11,733 nucleotides of DNA from positions 1-11,733 of the forward strand of contig CAJCIF010000281.1 of NCBI GenBank assembly GCA_903970355.1. Reading direction: 5' to 3'. Both the position numbers and the translations under genes were made by a program. Positions 4,775-11,733 of this stretch are shown piece by piece (the stretch's first letter is position 1; each line of letters begins with the position of its first letter). Origin of the DNA: Actinomycetota bacterium (lineage in GTDB: Bacteria; Cyanobacteriota; Vampirovibrionia; Obscuribacterales; Obscuribacteraceae). The notes under the pieces were generated by a model that had not been told where the DNA came from, did no database searches, and worked only from the letters and a program-made list of their open reading frames with translations.

Positions 4775-6088
4775 ATGCAAAGAATTCTCCCGTTCCTTAT
4801 TGTTCTAGCTGCCGCAACAGCAAATGTGTCAGCCGATACGAGCTTATCCAAAGCCAAAAAAATCGAACAAGCCTGGCAGCTCCTCAATGATGAGGGTGAT
4901 AAGGCTCTGGCAAAACAGGACTTCAAGAGAGCGGCTTCCTACTATTCGCAAGCGACACGACAAGCATTCGAACATTCCGTGCAAAACGAAATGGCTGCTA
5001 AAAGTATTACAGGTATGGGGCAGGCTTTTCTTGGCGATCGAGATTATTTAGATGCCGATGAATGCTTCAAGACAGCGTATTTGGTCTATGGCATTCTCGA
5101 AAACAATCCTATTGCAATGGGTGCCTTGCAGCAGCAAATTATGCTAACGCAAAAATCTGTTGTCGGAAACGTATTCCCGATTGGAACACCGGGGATACGC
5201 AAGGTGTTGACTGATATTCAGGTGGCAACTCGCTCTGCAGACAAAGAGTTTGAACCATGGACCAAAGCTGAAACTGAGGCCGATGAGACCATGCAAAAAG
5301 GCGATATCCAGGGTGCTCTTAAATCGTTGCAGAAAGCGCAAGCTTTAGCTGCCGGGTTTCGTCCCGTTTTGAATGCGCCCGCCGAATCGACCGAAATTGC
5401 CATTGCGGAAATTGAGATGATGCGCAAAGACCCAGGCTTGGGCAAGCATCTGGGTCAGATTCAGGAAATGGTTTCTTCAAATCAAGGAAACAGCAGTGAT
5501 ATGAGGCGTCAACTCAATTTATTGCATGCCAGAGCTTATCTGCGTGATGGGCAGCTCAAAGACGCAATGGATTCAATAAATCTTGCTCTGGCAAACATCA
5601 AATCGGCTCGCGATAATGCCGGACTATTCGCATCCGGTTACACAACCAAAGCAGAAATATTTGAAGCGCAAGGTGATTTAAAGCAAGCCCGCGAATGCGC
5701 TGAGAAAGCAACCGAAACGTTTGAAAATACCGGATTGACTACCCAAAAGGCCTGTGAAGGATTGAGGTCTTTGGGCCGCATTGAACGAGCAGAAAAACAT
5801 TTCCCGGCGGCAGAAAAACTTTTCAAAAAAGCTGTTGACAATGGTGAGAAAGGTCTCAATAAGGGCAATCCTATGCTTGCCCCCTTTTACTATGAGCTGG
5901 CCCTGACATATTTGCAGATGTCCCCGCCTAAGGAAGCTCTGGCAGCGGCTGCAGCAAAACAGGCCCTCGGAGCGGCTAAAGACCTTTATGCAAAGAACAA
6001 TCCGGAGCTGCAAAAATACGAAAACCTTATGCGCGATGTGAAAGGAAAAGGACCGGCACCAACAACCGGCATGGATATTACACCCTGA
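4775..6088 (+). CDS. Exported tetratricopeptide-repeat (TPR) protein
   Basis: A 437-residue, almost entirely helical protein. Residues 1-20 are a signal peptide (MQRILPFLIV, Ala-rich core, VSA before DTS), so it is periplasmic or envelope-associated. TPR-type helix pairs are seen at about residues 34-66 (ALAKQDFKRAASYYSQA), 76-110 (GQAFLGDRDYLDADECFKTA) and, after a less regular middle with Pro/Gly (GNVFPIGTPG, 131-140), several more from about 245 to 420. The clearest is AEIFEAQGDLKQARECAEKA, and further pairs lie around RAEKHFPAAEKLFKKA and ALTYLQMSPPKEALAAA. The C-terminal tail is Gly/Pro-rich. TPR arrays bind protein partners; the partner is unknown. It has its own promoter and ends 4 nt before the convergent kinase gene. 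No catalytic motif is visible. Confidence 0.88.
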   Translation: MQRILPFLIVLAAATANVSADTSLSKAKKIEQAWQLLNDEGDKALAKQDFKRAASYYSQATRQAFEHSVQNEMAAKSITGMGQAFLGDRDYLDADECFKTAYLVYGILENNPIAMGALQQQIMLTQKSVVGNVFPIGTPGIRKVLTDIQVATRSADKEFEPWTKAETEADETMQKGDIQGALKSLQKAQALAAGFRPVLNAPAESTEIAIAEIEMMRKDPGLGKHLGQIQEMVSSNQGNSSDMRRQLNLLHARAYLRDGQLKDAMDSINLALANIKSARDNAGLFASGYTTKAEIFEAQGDLKQARECAEKATETFENTGLTTQKACEGLRSLGRIERAEKHFPAAEKLFKKAVDNGEKGLNKGNPMLAPFYYELALTYLQMSPPKEALAAAAAKQALGAAKDLYAKNNPELQKYENLMRDVKGKGPAPTTGMDITP

Positions 6089-6092
6089 GTTT

Positions 6093-7529
6093 CTATTTGA
6101 TCATCGGAAACACCGCAGCTAGCTGGCGCAGTATCGGAACCAGTTGGCCAACTGACTGAAATCTGTCTTTTGCTTCCAGCTGGGTGCAAGTCTCAATGAG
6201 ACCACACAGCTCTTCTGAAAGATGGTCCCTTTGTGTATTCGGATTTGATGTGGAGAGAGCTTCCGGTTCCTCACCGGTAAGCAGAAAGTAGAGCGTGCAT
6301 CCAAGTGCATATATATCGCTTTGCGTAACGGCCTTGCCTCTAAACTGCTCTGGTGCGATGAAGGCATGTTTGCCGACAAACGTTCCGGTGGCGGTGCCAA
6401 TGAATTCATTAGCCGTACCAAAATCAATTAGTATGATGGAGCCGTCACTGCGCAGCACTAAATTGTCCGGTGTGAAATCGCGGTGTATCACTGGTGGATC
6501 TTGTTCGTGAAGATACTTGAGTATGGCTGTCATTTGCAAGGCCCAGTCCACCACAATACCTTCTGATTGCGGTCCGTTTTGATTTACCAGTTGTCGAAGA
6601 TCCTGACCGTTTATGTATTCCAGCATCAAATAATCACGGTTATTATCAACAAAATGGTCCAGCACTTTCACTATCGCTTGATGATCAAGTTTGAGGAGCA
6701 TATTCGCCTCGCGCTCCAACATAGAGCGAGCCATTTTTGCTGCACTATCTGTAGTATCATCCGAGACGACTGCCTCTTTCAAAACTACCAAACTGCGATT
6801 TTCCAACTGGCAAAGATAAACAGCAGACAACCCCCCTAACGCCAGATGACGGAGCACTTTAACAGCACCATTGCGAATGGTCCGGCCCGGCTCAAGCGGA
6901 ATAAATGCGGTCGGACAAAATCTTCTGCCCAGCTCTTCTTGCCACATATCCGTGAAGCTAAGAGCAGGCAGAGTGTCTCCATAGACAGAATGCTTTAGTG
7001 TCTGTACGGATTCGCTTATGGCAACATTTTTGGCCCACATGTCCAATGCCAGCGTAATTTGCTCCACTTGATCAGGCGCTAGATACTCTAAGGGCAAACA
7101 CACCCGTTTTTTCCTTTTGTCTGTAACTACCAATTCTTTATGTCGCCAATCTTTAGCAGATTCATAGGCTAGCTCTATGGATGAGATATTGTCCCAGGGC
7201 AATCCCTTTTTCTGGCCGAATAAATTGGAGGGCAGTTGCAATCCACTAGAATCGAACACTATTGCGTCATTGGAAAGCCAGTTGGTTGCAATCAAACCTG
7301 AAAGGAAAGCTACCAGGAGCGTATTTAGCAAGGCAAAAAACTGGCTTATCGTTTCGCCGACAAATGGGGAATGAGGATTTTGTAAAAACGACGAACCGAT
7401 AAGGACAGCCAAAACGCCTACACCTATCGGAGCGATCAGTCCCCAAATTGGAAAAGTCATTTTCAATGCTGTAAGCGCATACTCACGGGTTTTATTACGA
7501 TAGGGGAGCCGCACAACAAGTTCCGCCAT
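6093..7529 (-). CDS. Membrane-anchored Ser/Thr protein kinase (second of a tandem pair)
   Basis: A 478-residue protein. ATG 7529 is preferred to an upstream TTG at 7613 because GGAGG stands 6 nt before it, inside the end of the preceding gene (TAA C ATG, one-base gap), so translation is coupled. Two membrane spans lie at about residues 26-48 and 62-83. A beta-rich region at about 88-165 (VFDSSGLQLP, LPWDNISSIELAYE) resembles membrane-linked PH-like domains. The kinase domain is C-terminal, from about 225: K251 in VVLKEAV, helix C glutamate at E272/E274, HRDFTPDN (349-356), DFG (369-371), APE (392-394) and SDIYALG (404-410). The nucleotide loop is LALGGLSAVYL, which lacks two of the three usual glycines. 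The catalytic-loop lysine of HRDxK is Thr353. Activity is therefore possible but not certain. Confidence 0.9.
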   Translation of the reverse strand: MAELVVRLPYRNKTREYALTALKMTFPIWGLIAPIGVGVLAVLIGSSFLQNPHSPFVGETISQFFALLNTLLVAFLSGLIATNWLSNDAIVFDSSGLQLPSNLFGQKKGLPWDNISSIELAYESAKDWRHKELVVTDKRKKRVCLPLEYLAPDQVEQITLALDMWAKNVAISESVQTLKHSVYGDTLPALSFTDMWQEELGRRFCPTAFIPLEPGRTIRNGAVKVLRHLALGGLSAVYLCQLENRSLVVLKEAVVSDDTTDSAAKMARSMLEREANMLLKLDHQAIVKVLDHFVDNNRDYLMLEYINGQDLRQLVNQNGPQSEGIVVDWALQMTAILKYLHEQDPPVIHRDFTPDNLVLRSDGSIILIDFGTANEFIGTATGTFVGKHAFIAPEQFRGKAVTQSDIYALGCTLYFLLTGEEPEALSTSNPNTQRDHLSEELCGLIETCTQLEAKDRFQSVGQLVPILRQLAAVFPMIK

Positions 7530-7530
7530 G

Positions 7531-9657
7531 TTATGCCTCCTGCTTATCCAGTTGCTTTGTTCGAATAGAAATAATATTGGCTTCTTCCGCCAAGTTCTCC
7601 GATTCGTATCCAATTGCCGGAGTTGTTCCGGCCAATATTTTTTGCAAACGCTCTTTAACTGCCTGCACGGATTGCAGACGATGAGACAACCTCAAATCTG
7701 TGCAAGATTTGACCAGATCATCCAATTGTTCGCTTACGGCTTCATTCACTTCTTTAGGACTCGAACAGGAGATCGCTTCCGGATCTTTGCCGGTCAAAAG
7801 AAAATGAAGCGTTGCTCCAAGTGCATAAATGTCACTTTGCAATGTTGCTTTGCCCCGAAATTGCTCAGGTGGCAAATAAGCATGTTTGCCTGCAATTGTT
7901 CCAGTGGCACCGACTTGTTCGATTTGAGCAACATTGAAATCGATCAATTTAAGTTGGCCGGAATTAGAAAGTATTAGATTGTCCGGAGTAAAATCTCGAT
8001 GAATGATCGATTGTTCGTGCAAAACAGCAAGGATATTGCACATCGTGTTGGCCAGTGCTAAAACCTCATTTTCTGCCATTGCCCCTTTCTTGCCGATCAC
8101 TTGCCGCAGATTGTCGCCGTCGATATGCTCGAGCACTATGTAACCACGATGATCTTCAAAAAAGTGGTCTTCCATTTTCACAACAAGATCGCTTTCAAGT
8201 TTACGCAGCATATTTGCTTCTGATTCGAATCTCTTCAGGACTTGCTCTTTTACTACGTGATCTGCAAAGACAGGGACGATAGTTTCTTTAAGAACGACTC
8301 TTAAACCGGATCCAATGTTTTTGCATAAATAGGCTGTACCTTGCCCACCTACACCCAATCGTTTTTCAACCAAATACAACCCGTTTTGTAGTTGTGCACC
8401 CGGCGACAGAGGTTGCGTGCTTTTTCTTTCCGGATTACCAGAAAGCGATTGGAGCCATAATTCTGTATAACTGTGCTCTTGCTTCGGCATCATAGCCTCA
8501 ACGAGATCGCTATCGACCGTGCAATTTGGTGCAAGCCGATCGAGAGCCTTCATCAAGCGTGGTCGATCTTGCGTTGCGACGGCAGAAAAATCGATATCGT
8601 AGTTTTTTCCGTTCTGCTTCTCAAATCGAATGAGTAGTTGCGTTCCGCTTGCTGTTTCATTTTTAACAAGGCGTACTCGCCTGACCTCAGACCACATGAC
8701 GCAGTGGGCTTTTTCCCCGATAAAGTTAGAAACAAAGGGCGGATAAATTACACTCAAACCAATCTTATCCAGTTCAATTGCGATCGGCCTTATTGAGAGA
8801 TGGAGTAAGTATCCGACAATGCCGCCGGTTAACGCCATCATTGTTGCTGCAAAAGAAAGGTTTGTTGTTGCAGTGGCTAGACCCGAAATGGCTGCCCCAA
8901 CCGATTGAAGGATCTTTTGGTCTAACATACCAATGCTAGAAACAGCTGCTGATAGCCACAGCCATCCTGATGTCATCGACTCTATGTCGCGGCCCAGCAA
9001 GAATGCGCGAGAAGTTGCCAGAACCCACATTGGACAAGCAAGAATAATCATGAGAATTGGGCCCACACTCGCCCATATTCCAGCCGTATTGTAGAAGGTT
9101 TCTAGAAACTGCTTGATTTTTCGTTGACCATCATATTGGATGACGATCTTGTCTTGATCCTCAACAAGAATTTTTCGCGCCACATTTTTGCAGCGAACGA
9201 GCGTTGAGAGAACTGGATCAATTTGACAGTGTGGATACTTGTTTTCAACGAGGCGCAGGAAGTCTTTATATTGCTCGAAATTCAAATTGTCCAATTTCAG
9301 AACAACTTGATCTAATCGCTTAAATGTCAAAACCATTTCCGTCGGCAGAATTTGATTGTCCTTGTAAAAGGTGCCAATCGACCTGAGTGAAGATAATTCG
9401 AACTTGAATAGCCCGAAATGGAATACACCTGCTTCGATACGAATTTTTCGCCCCAACATTTCATTGGTGAAATAAAGCAGAAAGAAGATAAGGACGATTG
9501 GATAAGCCAAGGCCTGGAGAATAGGCAAGACCGAGCTCACAAATCCGAGGGCGATTAAGAGCGGAAAGCCCCACGGCGGAGCCAGAAAAAAGGCCTTCCA
9601 CCATAAGGCTGCTGTTGAAAATTTGTCACTGTAGTCAATTACAAGCGGCTTTTCCAT
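7531..9657 (-). CDS. Membrane-anchored Ser/Thr protein kinase (first of a tandem pair)
   Basis: A 708-residue protein with a long N-terminal membrane module and a C-terminal kinase. Hydrophobic segments are seen at about residues 31-63 (probably a hairpin of two spans), 191-217, 229-247 and 255-288. Between and after them are two beta-rich stretches (about 70-175 and 290-375) that look like PH-like domains. A linker SYTELWLQSL (396-405) matches SFTDMWQEEL in the downstream paralogue. The kinase has a perfect glycine loop GVGGQGTAY (435-443), K457, helix C E480, HRDFTPDN (553-560), PPE for APE (596-598) and SDIYALG (608-614). DFG is replaced by DFN (573-575), and the HRDxK lysine by Thr557. 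ATG 9657 has no good Shine-Dalgarno. A TATAAC box ends 7 nt upstream, so the mRNA may be leaderless. The substrate is unknown. Confidence 0.9.
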   Translation of the reverse strand: MEKPLVIDYSDKFSTAALWWKAFFLAPPWGFPLLIALGFVSSVLPILQALAYPIVLIFFLLYFTNEMLGRKIRIEAGVFHFGLFKFELSSLRSIGTFYKDNQILPTEMVLTFKRLDQVVLKLDNLNFEQYKDFLRLVENKYPHCQIDPVLSTLVRCKNVARKILVEDQDKIVIQYDGQRKIKQFLETFYNTAGIWASVGPILMIILACPMWVLATSRAFLLGRDIESMTSGWLWLSAAVSSIGMLDQKILQSVGAAISGLATATTNLSFAATMMALTGGIVGYLLHLSIRPIAIELDKIGLSVIYPPFVSNFIGEKAHCVMWSEVRRVRLVKNETASGTQLLIRFEKQNGKNYDIDFSAVATQDRPRLMKALDRLAPNCTVDSDLVEAMMPKQEHSYTELWLQSLSGNPERKSTQPLSPGAQLQNGLYLVEKRLGVGGQGTAYLCKNIGSGLRVVLKETIVPVFADHVVKEQVLKRFESEANMLRKLESDLVVKMEDHFFEDHRGYIVLEHIDGDNLRQVIGKKGAMAENEVLALANTMCNILAVLHEQSIIHRDFTPDNLILSNSGQLKLIDFNVAQIEQVGATGTIAGKHAYLPPEQFRGKATLQSDIYALGATLHFLLTGKDPEAISCSSPKEVNEAVSEQLDDLVKSCTDLRLSHRLQSVQAVKERLQKILAGTTPAIGYESENLAEEANIISIRTKQLDKQEA

Positions 9658-9724
9658 AATCTAGGTTATACCCCTGGTAGAAGTGCCAAATGAATGGGGT
9701 TAACCCTACAATGATTATTTGCAT
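9658..9724 (-). promoter_or_regulatory. Possible promoter/operator between sensor kinase and Ser/Thr kinase genes
   Basis: This 67-nt spacer contains the perfect palindrome GGGTTAACCC (9697-9706) and a related imperfect one, GGTTATACC (9664-9672), spaced by 33 nt (about three helical turns). On the minus strand TATAAC (9670-9665) would serve as a -10 box and start transcription at or next to ATG 9657. No -35 box at proper spacing is evident: TTGGCA is only 13 nt away. An internal promoter controlled by a factor bound to the palindrome is a guess. Confidence 0.3.
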
Positions 9725-11224
9725 CTAACCTGTCAGTGCCGGTCTGAGAGGCACTCTGAACCAAAAGGTACTGCCTGCGCCTGGTTGACTTATCACTCCG
9801 ATAGTACCGCCGTGTTGCTCAATTATGCTTTTGCAAATAGCCAGGCCCAAACCGGTACCGCCCCGTTCAGAACGGTCACTTCGTTCTACTTGTTTGAAGC
9901 GATCGAAAATGGTTTCAAGATGACTAGCCGGAATACCCCTGCCTTCATCTCTTATTTTTACCTGCGCAAATTTTTCCAGCTGTTCATATTCGATTTTTAC
10001 TGTTGTGCGTGGCGGCGAAAACTTTATGGCGTTGGTGAGTATGTTCACCATTACCTGAATCAAACGATCTTCGTCTGCAAAAACCACAAATGGACAAGGT
10101 TCATACTTGATTTCAATTTGCATTTCCGCAGCTTGCTCAGACACGCTGTTGACCGACTGGTTCGTGACGTTGTCCAACCAGGTGGGTTTCAGTTCCAGTT
10201 CAAATTTGCCGGCTTCTATTTTGGCTATATCAAGCAAATCTTGCACCATTCTTGTTAAGCGTTCGAGCTCACGAACAGATGAATCCACCATGCTCAATCC
10301 GTGTTCGTTCATGCTGCCAAAACGGCCCGTGGGCAACAACAGTAAAGTGCCCTGCACAGTTGTTAGCGGAGTTTTTAGATCATGGCTAACCATTGCCAGA
10401 AAGTCATGCTTCATTCTTTCAACTTCGATGCGCCTCGTTGAAATTTCTGAAACTTGTTGCACCATATTGTGAAAGGTCTCATCGAGTTCTGCTAACTCGT
10501 CATTCCCACCTACTTTCGGGTTGAGAACGGATTCCTGAGCGAATCGATGTGTGTTGTCGATCATCACTTTCAATCGTTTAGCGATGTTGTTGCTGAATAA
10601 ATAAATCAAGGCGATACCAACGATCAAATCGAGCAGCCCGGCGGCGGCAATAAAATGATGCAGAATTTTTCTCGCTTTGGGAACAGCTAGGGGAGCTATT
10701 TTGTACTGAAGCCGTTCTGATTTAAGAAGGCCGTGACGCTCTTCAAAAAGCTTCAGCCATGTGTCTTTCAGATTCGAGTTTTTTAAAATCGCAATTGAGT
10801 TTGATGTTGTGCCATTATTCTTGGCAACCCGCTCTGCATCTGCCGCGCGGTCCAAAGTAACGAATAACTGTTTCGTATTCGCCGTGATCTCGTTAATCTT
10901 GATTAAACGTTCCGGGTTTGAATTGAAGGTTTCGGTCCATTCTTTAAGTGAATCCGTAAGCGCTCCTTTTGTATTGCGGTAGGCATCAAGGTAAAACGGG
11001 TCACCATCCATAATGTAGGCGAGACAGCTTAAATTGGCAGTTGCACAAAGCGTGGCTAACCAGTTTGTCTGGCCAATTACTACTTTGGAGCGATATTCCG
11101 CTTCTTCTTGCCGCTCCGCCTCATCCAACACCGCACCCAGACCAAAAAGCACGAAGGCCTGTATCAGGATGGGAAGCCCTATCAGTAGCATGGCTTTGTT
11201 GGACAGAGTTTGACGTAGCGCCAT
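9725..11224 (-). CDS. CHASE3-HAMP sensor histidine kinase
   Basis: A 499-residue two-component sensor kinase. TM1 lies at residues 11-33. A periplasmic helical sensor at about 35-188 carries the CHASE3-like signature AYIMDGDPFYLDAY (69-82). TM2 is at 190-211, followed by a HAMP linker to about 262. The HisKA helix holds the phospho-acceptor H281 in FLAMVSHDLKTPL. The ATPase domain shows the N box with N394 and N398 (VNILTNAIKFSP), the G1 box DEGRGIP (426-432), the F box IFDRFKQVE (439-447) and the G2 box GGTGLGLAI (455-463). All residues needed for autophosphorylation are in place. There is no receiver domain and no response regulator gene on either side in this window, so it is an orphan here. 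It ends 67 nt before the two Ser/Thr kinase genes on the same strand. Upstream of ATG 11224 the ribosome binding site is weak (AAGG, 12 nt away). Confidence 0.95.
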   Translation of the reverse strand: MALRQTLSNKAMLLIGLPILIQAFVLFGLGAVLDEAERQEEAEYRSKVVIGQTNWLATLCATANLSCLAYIMDGDPFYLDAYRNTKGALTDSLKEWTETFNSNPERLIKINEITANTKQLFVTLDRAADAERVAKNNGTTSNSIAILKNSNLKDTWLKLFEERHGLLKSERLQYKIAPLAVPKARKILHHFIAAAGLLDLIVGIALIYLFSNNIAKRLKVMIDNTHRFAQESVLNPKVGGNDELAELDETFHNMVQQVSEISTRRIEVERMKHDFLAMVSHDLKTPLTTVQGTLLLLPTGRFGSMNEHGLSMVDSSVRELERLTRMVQDLLDIAKIEAGKFELELKPTWLDNVTNQSVNSVSEQAAEMQIEIKYEPCPFVVFADEDRLIQVMVNILTNAIKFSPPRTTVKIEYEQLEKFAQVKIRDEGRGIPASHLETIFDRFKQVERSDRSERGGTGLGLAICKSIIEQHGGTIGVISQPGAGSTFWFRVPLRPALTG

Positions 11225-11417
11225 CAGATATAGTGCCTTAAATAAGCGTCGATTCCTTCCTTTGCGGGAAAGAACGATCCTTTGATAGCTAGCGGAACCT
11301 CAAAGAGCTTGATTCTTCTCATTTGGGAACAGCTTCTTAAGGGTAAACTGTAAATTTGCAAAATGCTAAGCAAGGAAAAGTTTCATTGCGCACTCAGCGC
11401 ACGAGACGATTTCAGAG

Positions 11418-11733
11418 ATGCCTAAAAACACCTACAAAGATCTTAAGAGTCTGCGTACGAACGAGCGCGGCAGCACGGCGGACATACCGCTTGCTTTGTT
11501 CACTTTGCTTTTCGCCCTTGTTCTGCCTTTGGCCGATCTGATCGGCATGGTTACAGGCGCAAGCCTTGCCTTCATGATTACTCAAGAATCGGCAATGCAT
11601 GCCGTCTCAAAGCGAAAATTTGAAGATGCACTTTTATCAGTCAATGAAGTGGCTGAGCAATATGAGAAGAGCAGCGTTTCCAAATTCATTCGCATGAAAC
11701 CGATTGGTGGATACAAAGCAAACGGAACAGATT
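11418..11733 (+). CDS. TadE-like single-TM protein, 3' end outside the window
   Basis: The frame opens at ATG 11418 and is still open at the right edge (105 codons visible). After a polar basic leader (MPKNTYKDLKSLRTNE) comes RGSTAD (17-22), then a hydrophobic span from about residue 23 to 54 and a soluble, helical remainder (KRKFEDALLSVNEVAEQYEK). A short positive leader, Gly-Ser/Thr/Ala, an acidic residue and then a membrane helix is the layout of TadE/TadG-type pseudopilins of tight-adherence systems. The acidic residue here is Asp at +4 from the Gly rather than Glu at +5, so the assignment is tentative. A membrane protein with no pilus role is equally possible. It is divergent from the sensor kinase gene, across a 193-nt gap. 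No strong ribosome binding site is present, and an in-frame stop at 11367-11369 limits how far upstream it could start. Confidence 0.55.
   Translation, partial: MPKNTYKDLKSLRTNERGSTADIPLALFTLLFALVLPLADLIGMVTGASLAFMITQESAMHAVSKRKFEDALLSVNEVAEQYEKSSVSKFIRMKPIGGYKANGTD

Noticed and set aside
7530..7613. 28-residue N-terminal extension of the smaller Ser/Thr kinase
   Set aside because: It overlaps the end of the upstream gene and lacks a ribosome binding site; ATG 7529 has GGAGG at 6 nt.
9719..10258. 179-codon plus frame
   Set aside because: Fully antisense to the ATPase and HisKA region of the sensor kinase, whose motifs are unmistakable.
11225..11417. Divergent promoters between the sensor kinase and the TadE-like gene
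   Set aside because: Several weak TTG- and TA-rich boxes exist but none pairs at proper spacing; promoters must be here, but I cannot place them.
1..11733. CRISPR arrays, insertion sequences, tRNA or rRNA genes, phage genes
   Set aside because: No regularly spaced repeats, transposase, integrase, attachment site or stable RNA signature was seen on either strand.

Overview
The window reads as chromosomal DNA of a Gram-negative-like bacterium: there are several Sec signal peptides, membrane-anchored signalling proteins and a possible Tad-type pilin-like gene. The style of its two protein kinases (catalytic loop HRDFTPDN, C-terminal kinase behind an N-terminal membrane module) and the orphan hybrid of signalling and TPR genes remind me most of Candidatus Melainabacteria / Obscuribacterales relatives of Cyanobacteria. 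That placement is recall-based inference, not something the sequence proves. TTG starts appear to be used more than once.

Layout. Bases 1-128 are the tail of a plus-strand gene that resembles the C-terminus of an HD-GYP phosphodiesterase. A secreted beta-rich protein (219-932, +) faces a small secreted protein (972-1394, -). Bases 1395-2442 are gene-poor: they hold a weak minus-strand ORF (1735-2163) and, on the plus strand, an extended -10 promoter followed by a strong intrinsic terminator about 185 nt downstream, which together look like an undescribed small RNA gene. A class I methyltransferase follows (2443-3243, +). It converges on a minus-strand set: an SRPBCC/START-like secreted protein (3989-4597), an 85-residue membrane protein with a four-Cys motif (3703-3960) and a hypothetical cytosolic protein (3250-3699).

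From a divergent intergenic region with a good sigma70-type promoter (4710-4739), a secreted TPR protein (4775-6088, +) runs to within 4 nt of the minus-strand signalling cluster. In transcription order that cluster is a CHASE3-HAMP-HisKA-HATPase sensor kinase (11224-9725), a 708-residue membrane Ser/Thr kinase (9657-7531) and a 478-residue paralogous membrane Ser/Thr kinase (7529-6093). The two Ser/Thr kinases are separated by one base and are certainly co-translated. Their catalytic motifs are degenerate in complementary ways. The window ends inside a plus-strand gene (11418-) for a TadE-like single-TM protein.

How it may work together: the most coherent unit is the minus-strand kinase cluster, possibly a two-component sensor coupled to a Ser/Thr kinase pair without a local response regulator. 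The most likely undescribed elements are the candidate small RNA at about 1708-1893, the terminator hairpin wedged directly in front of the SRPBCC gene, and the tandem kinase pair.
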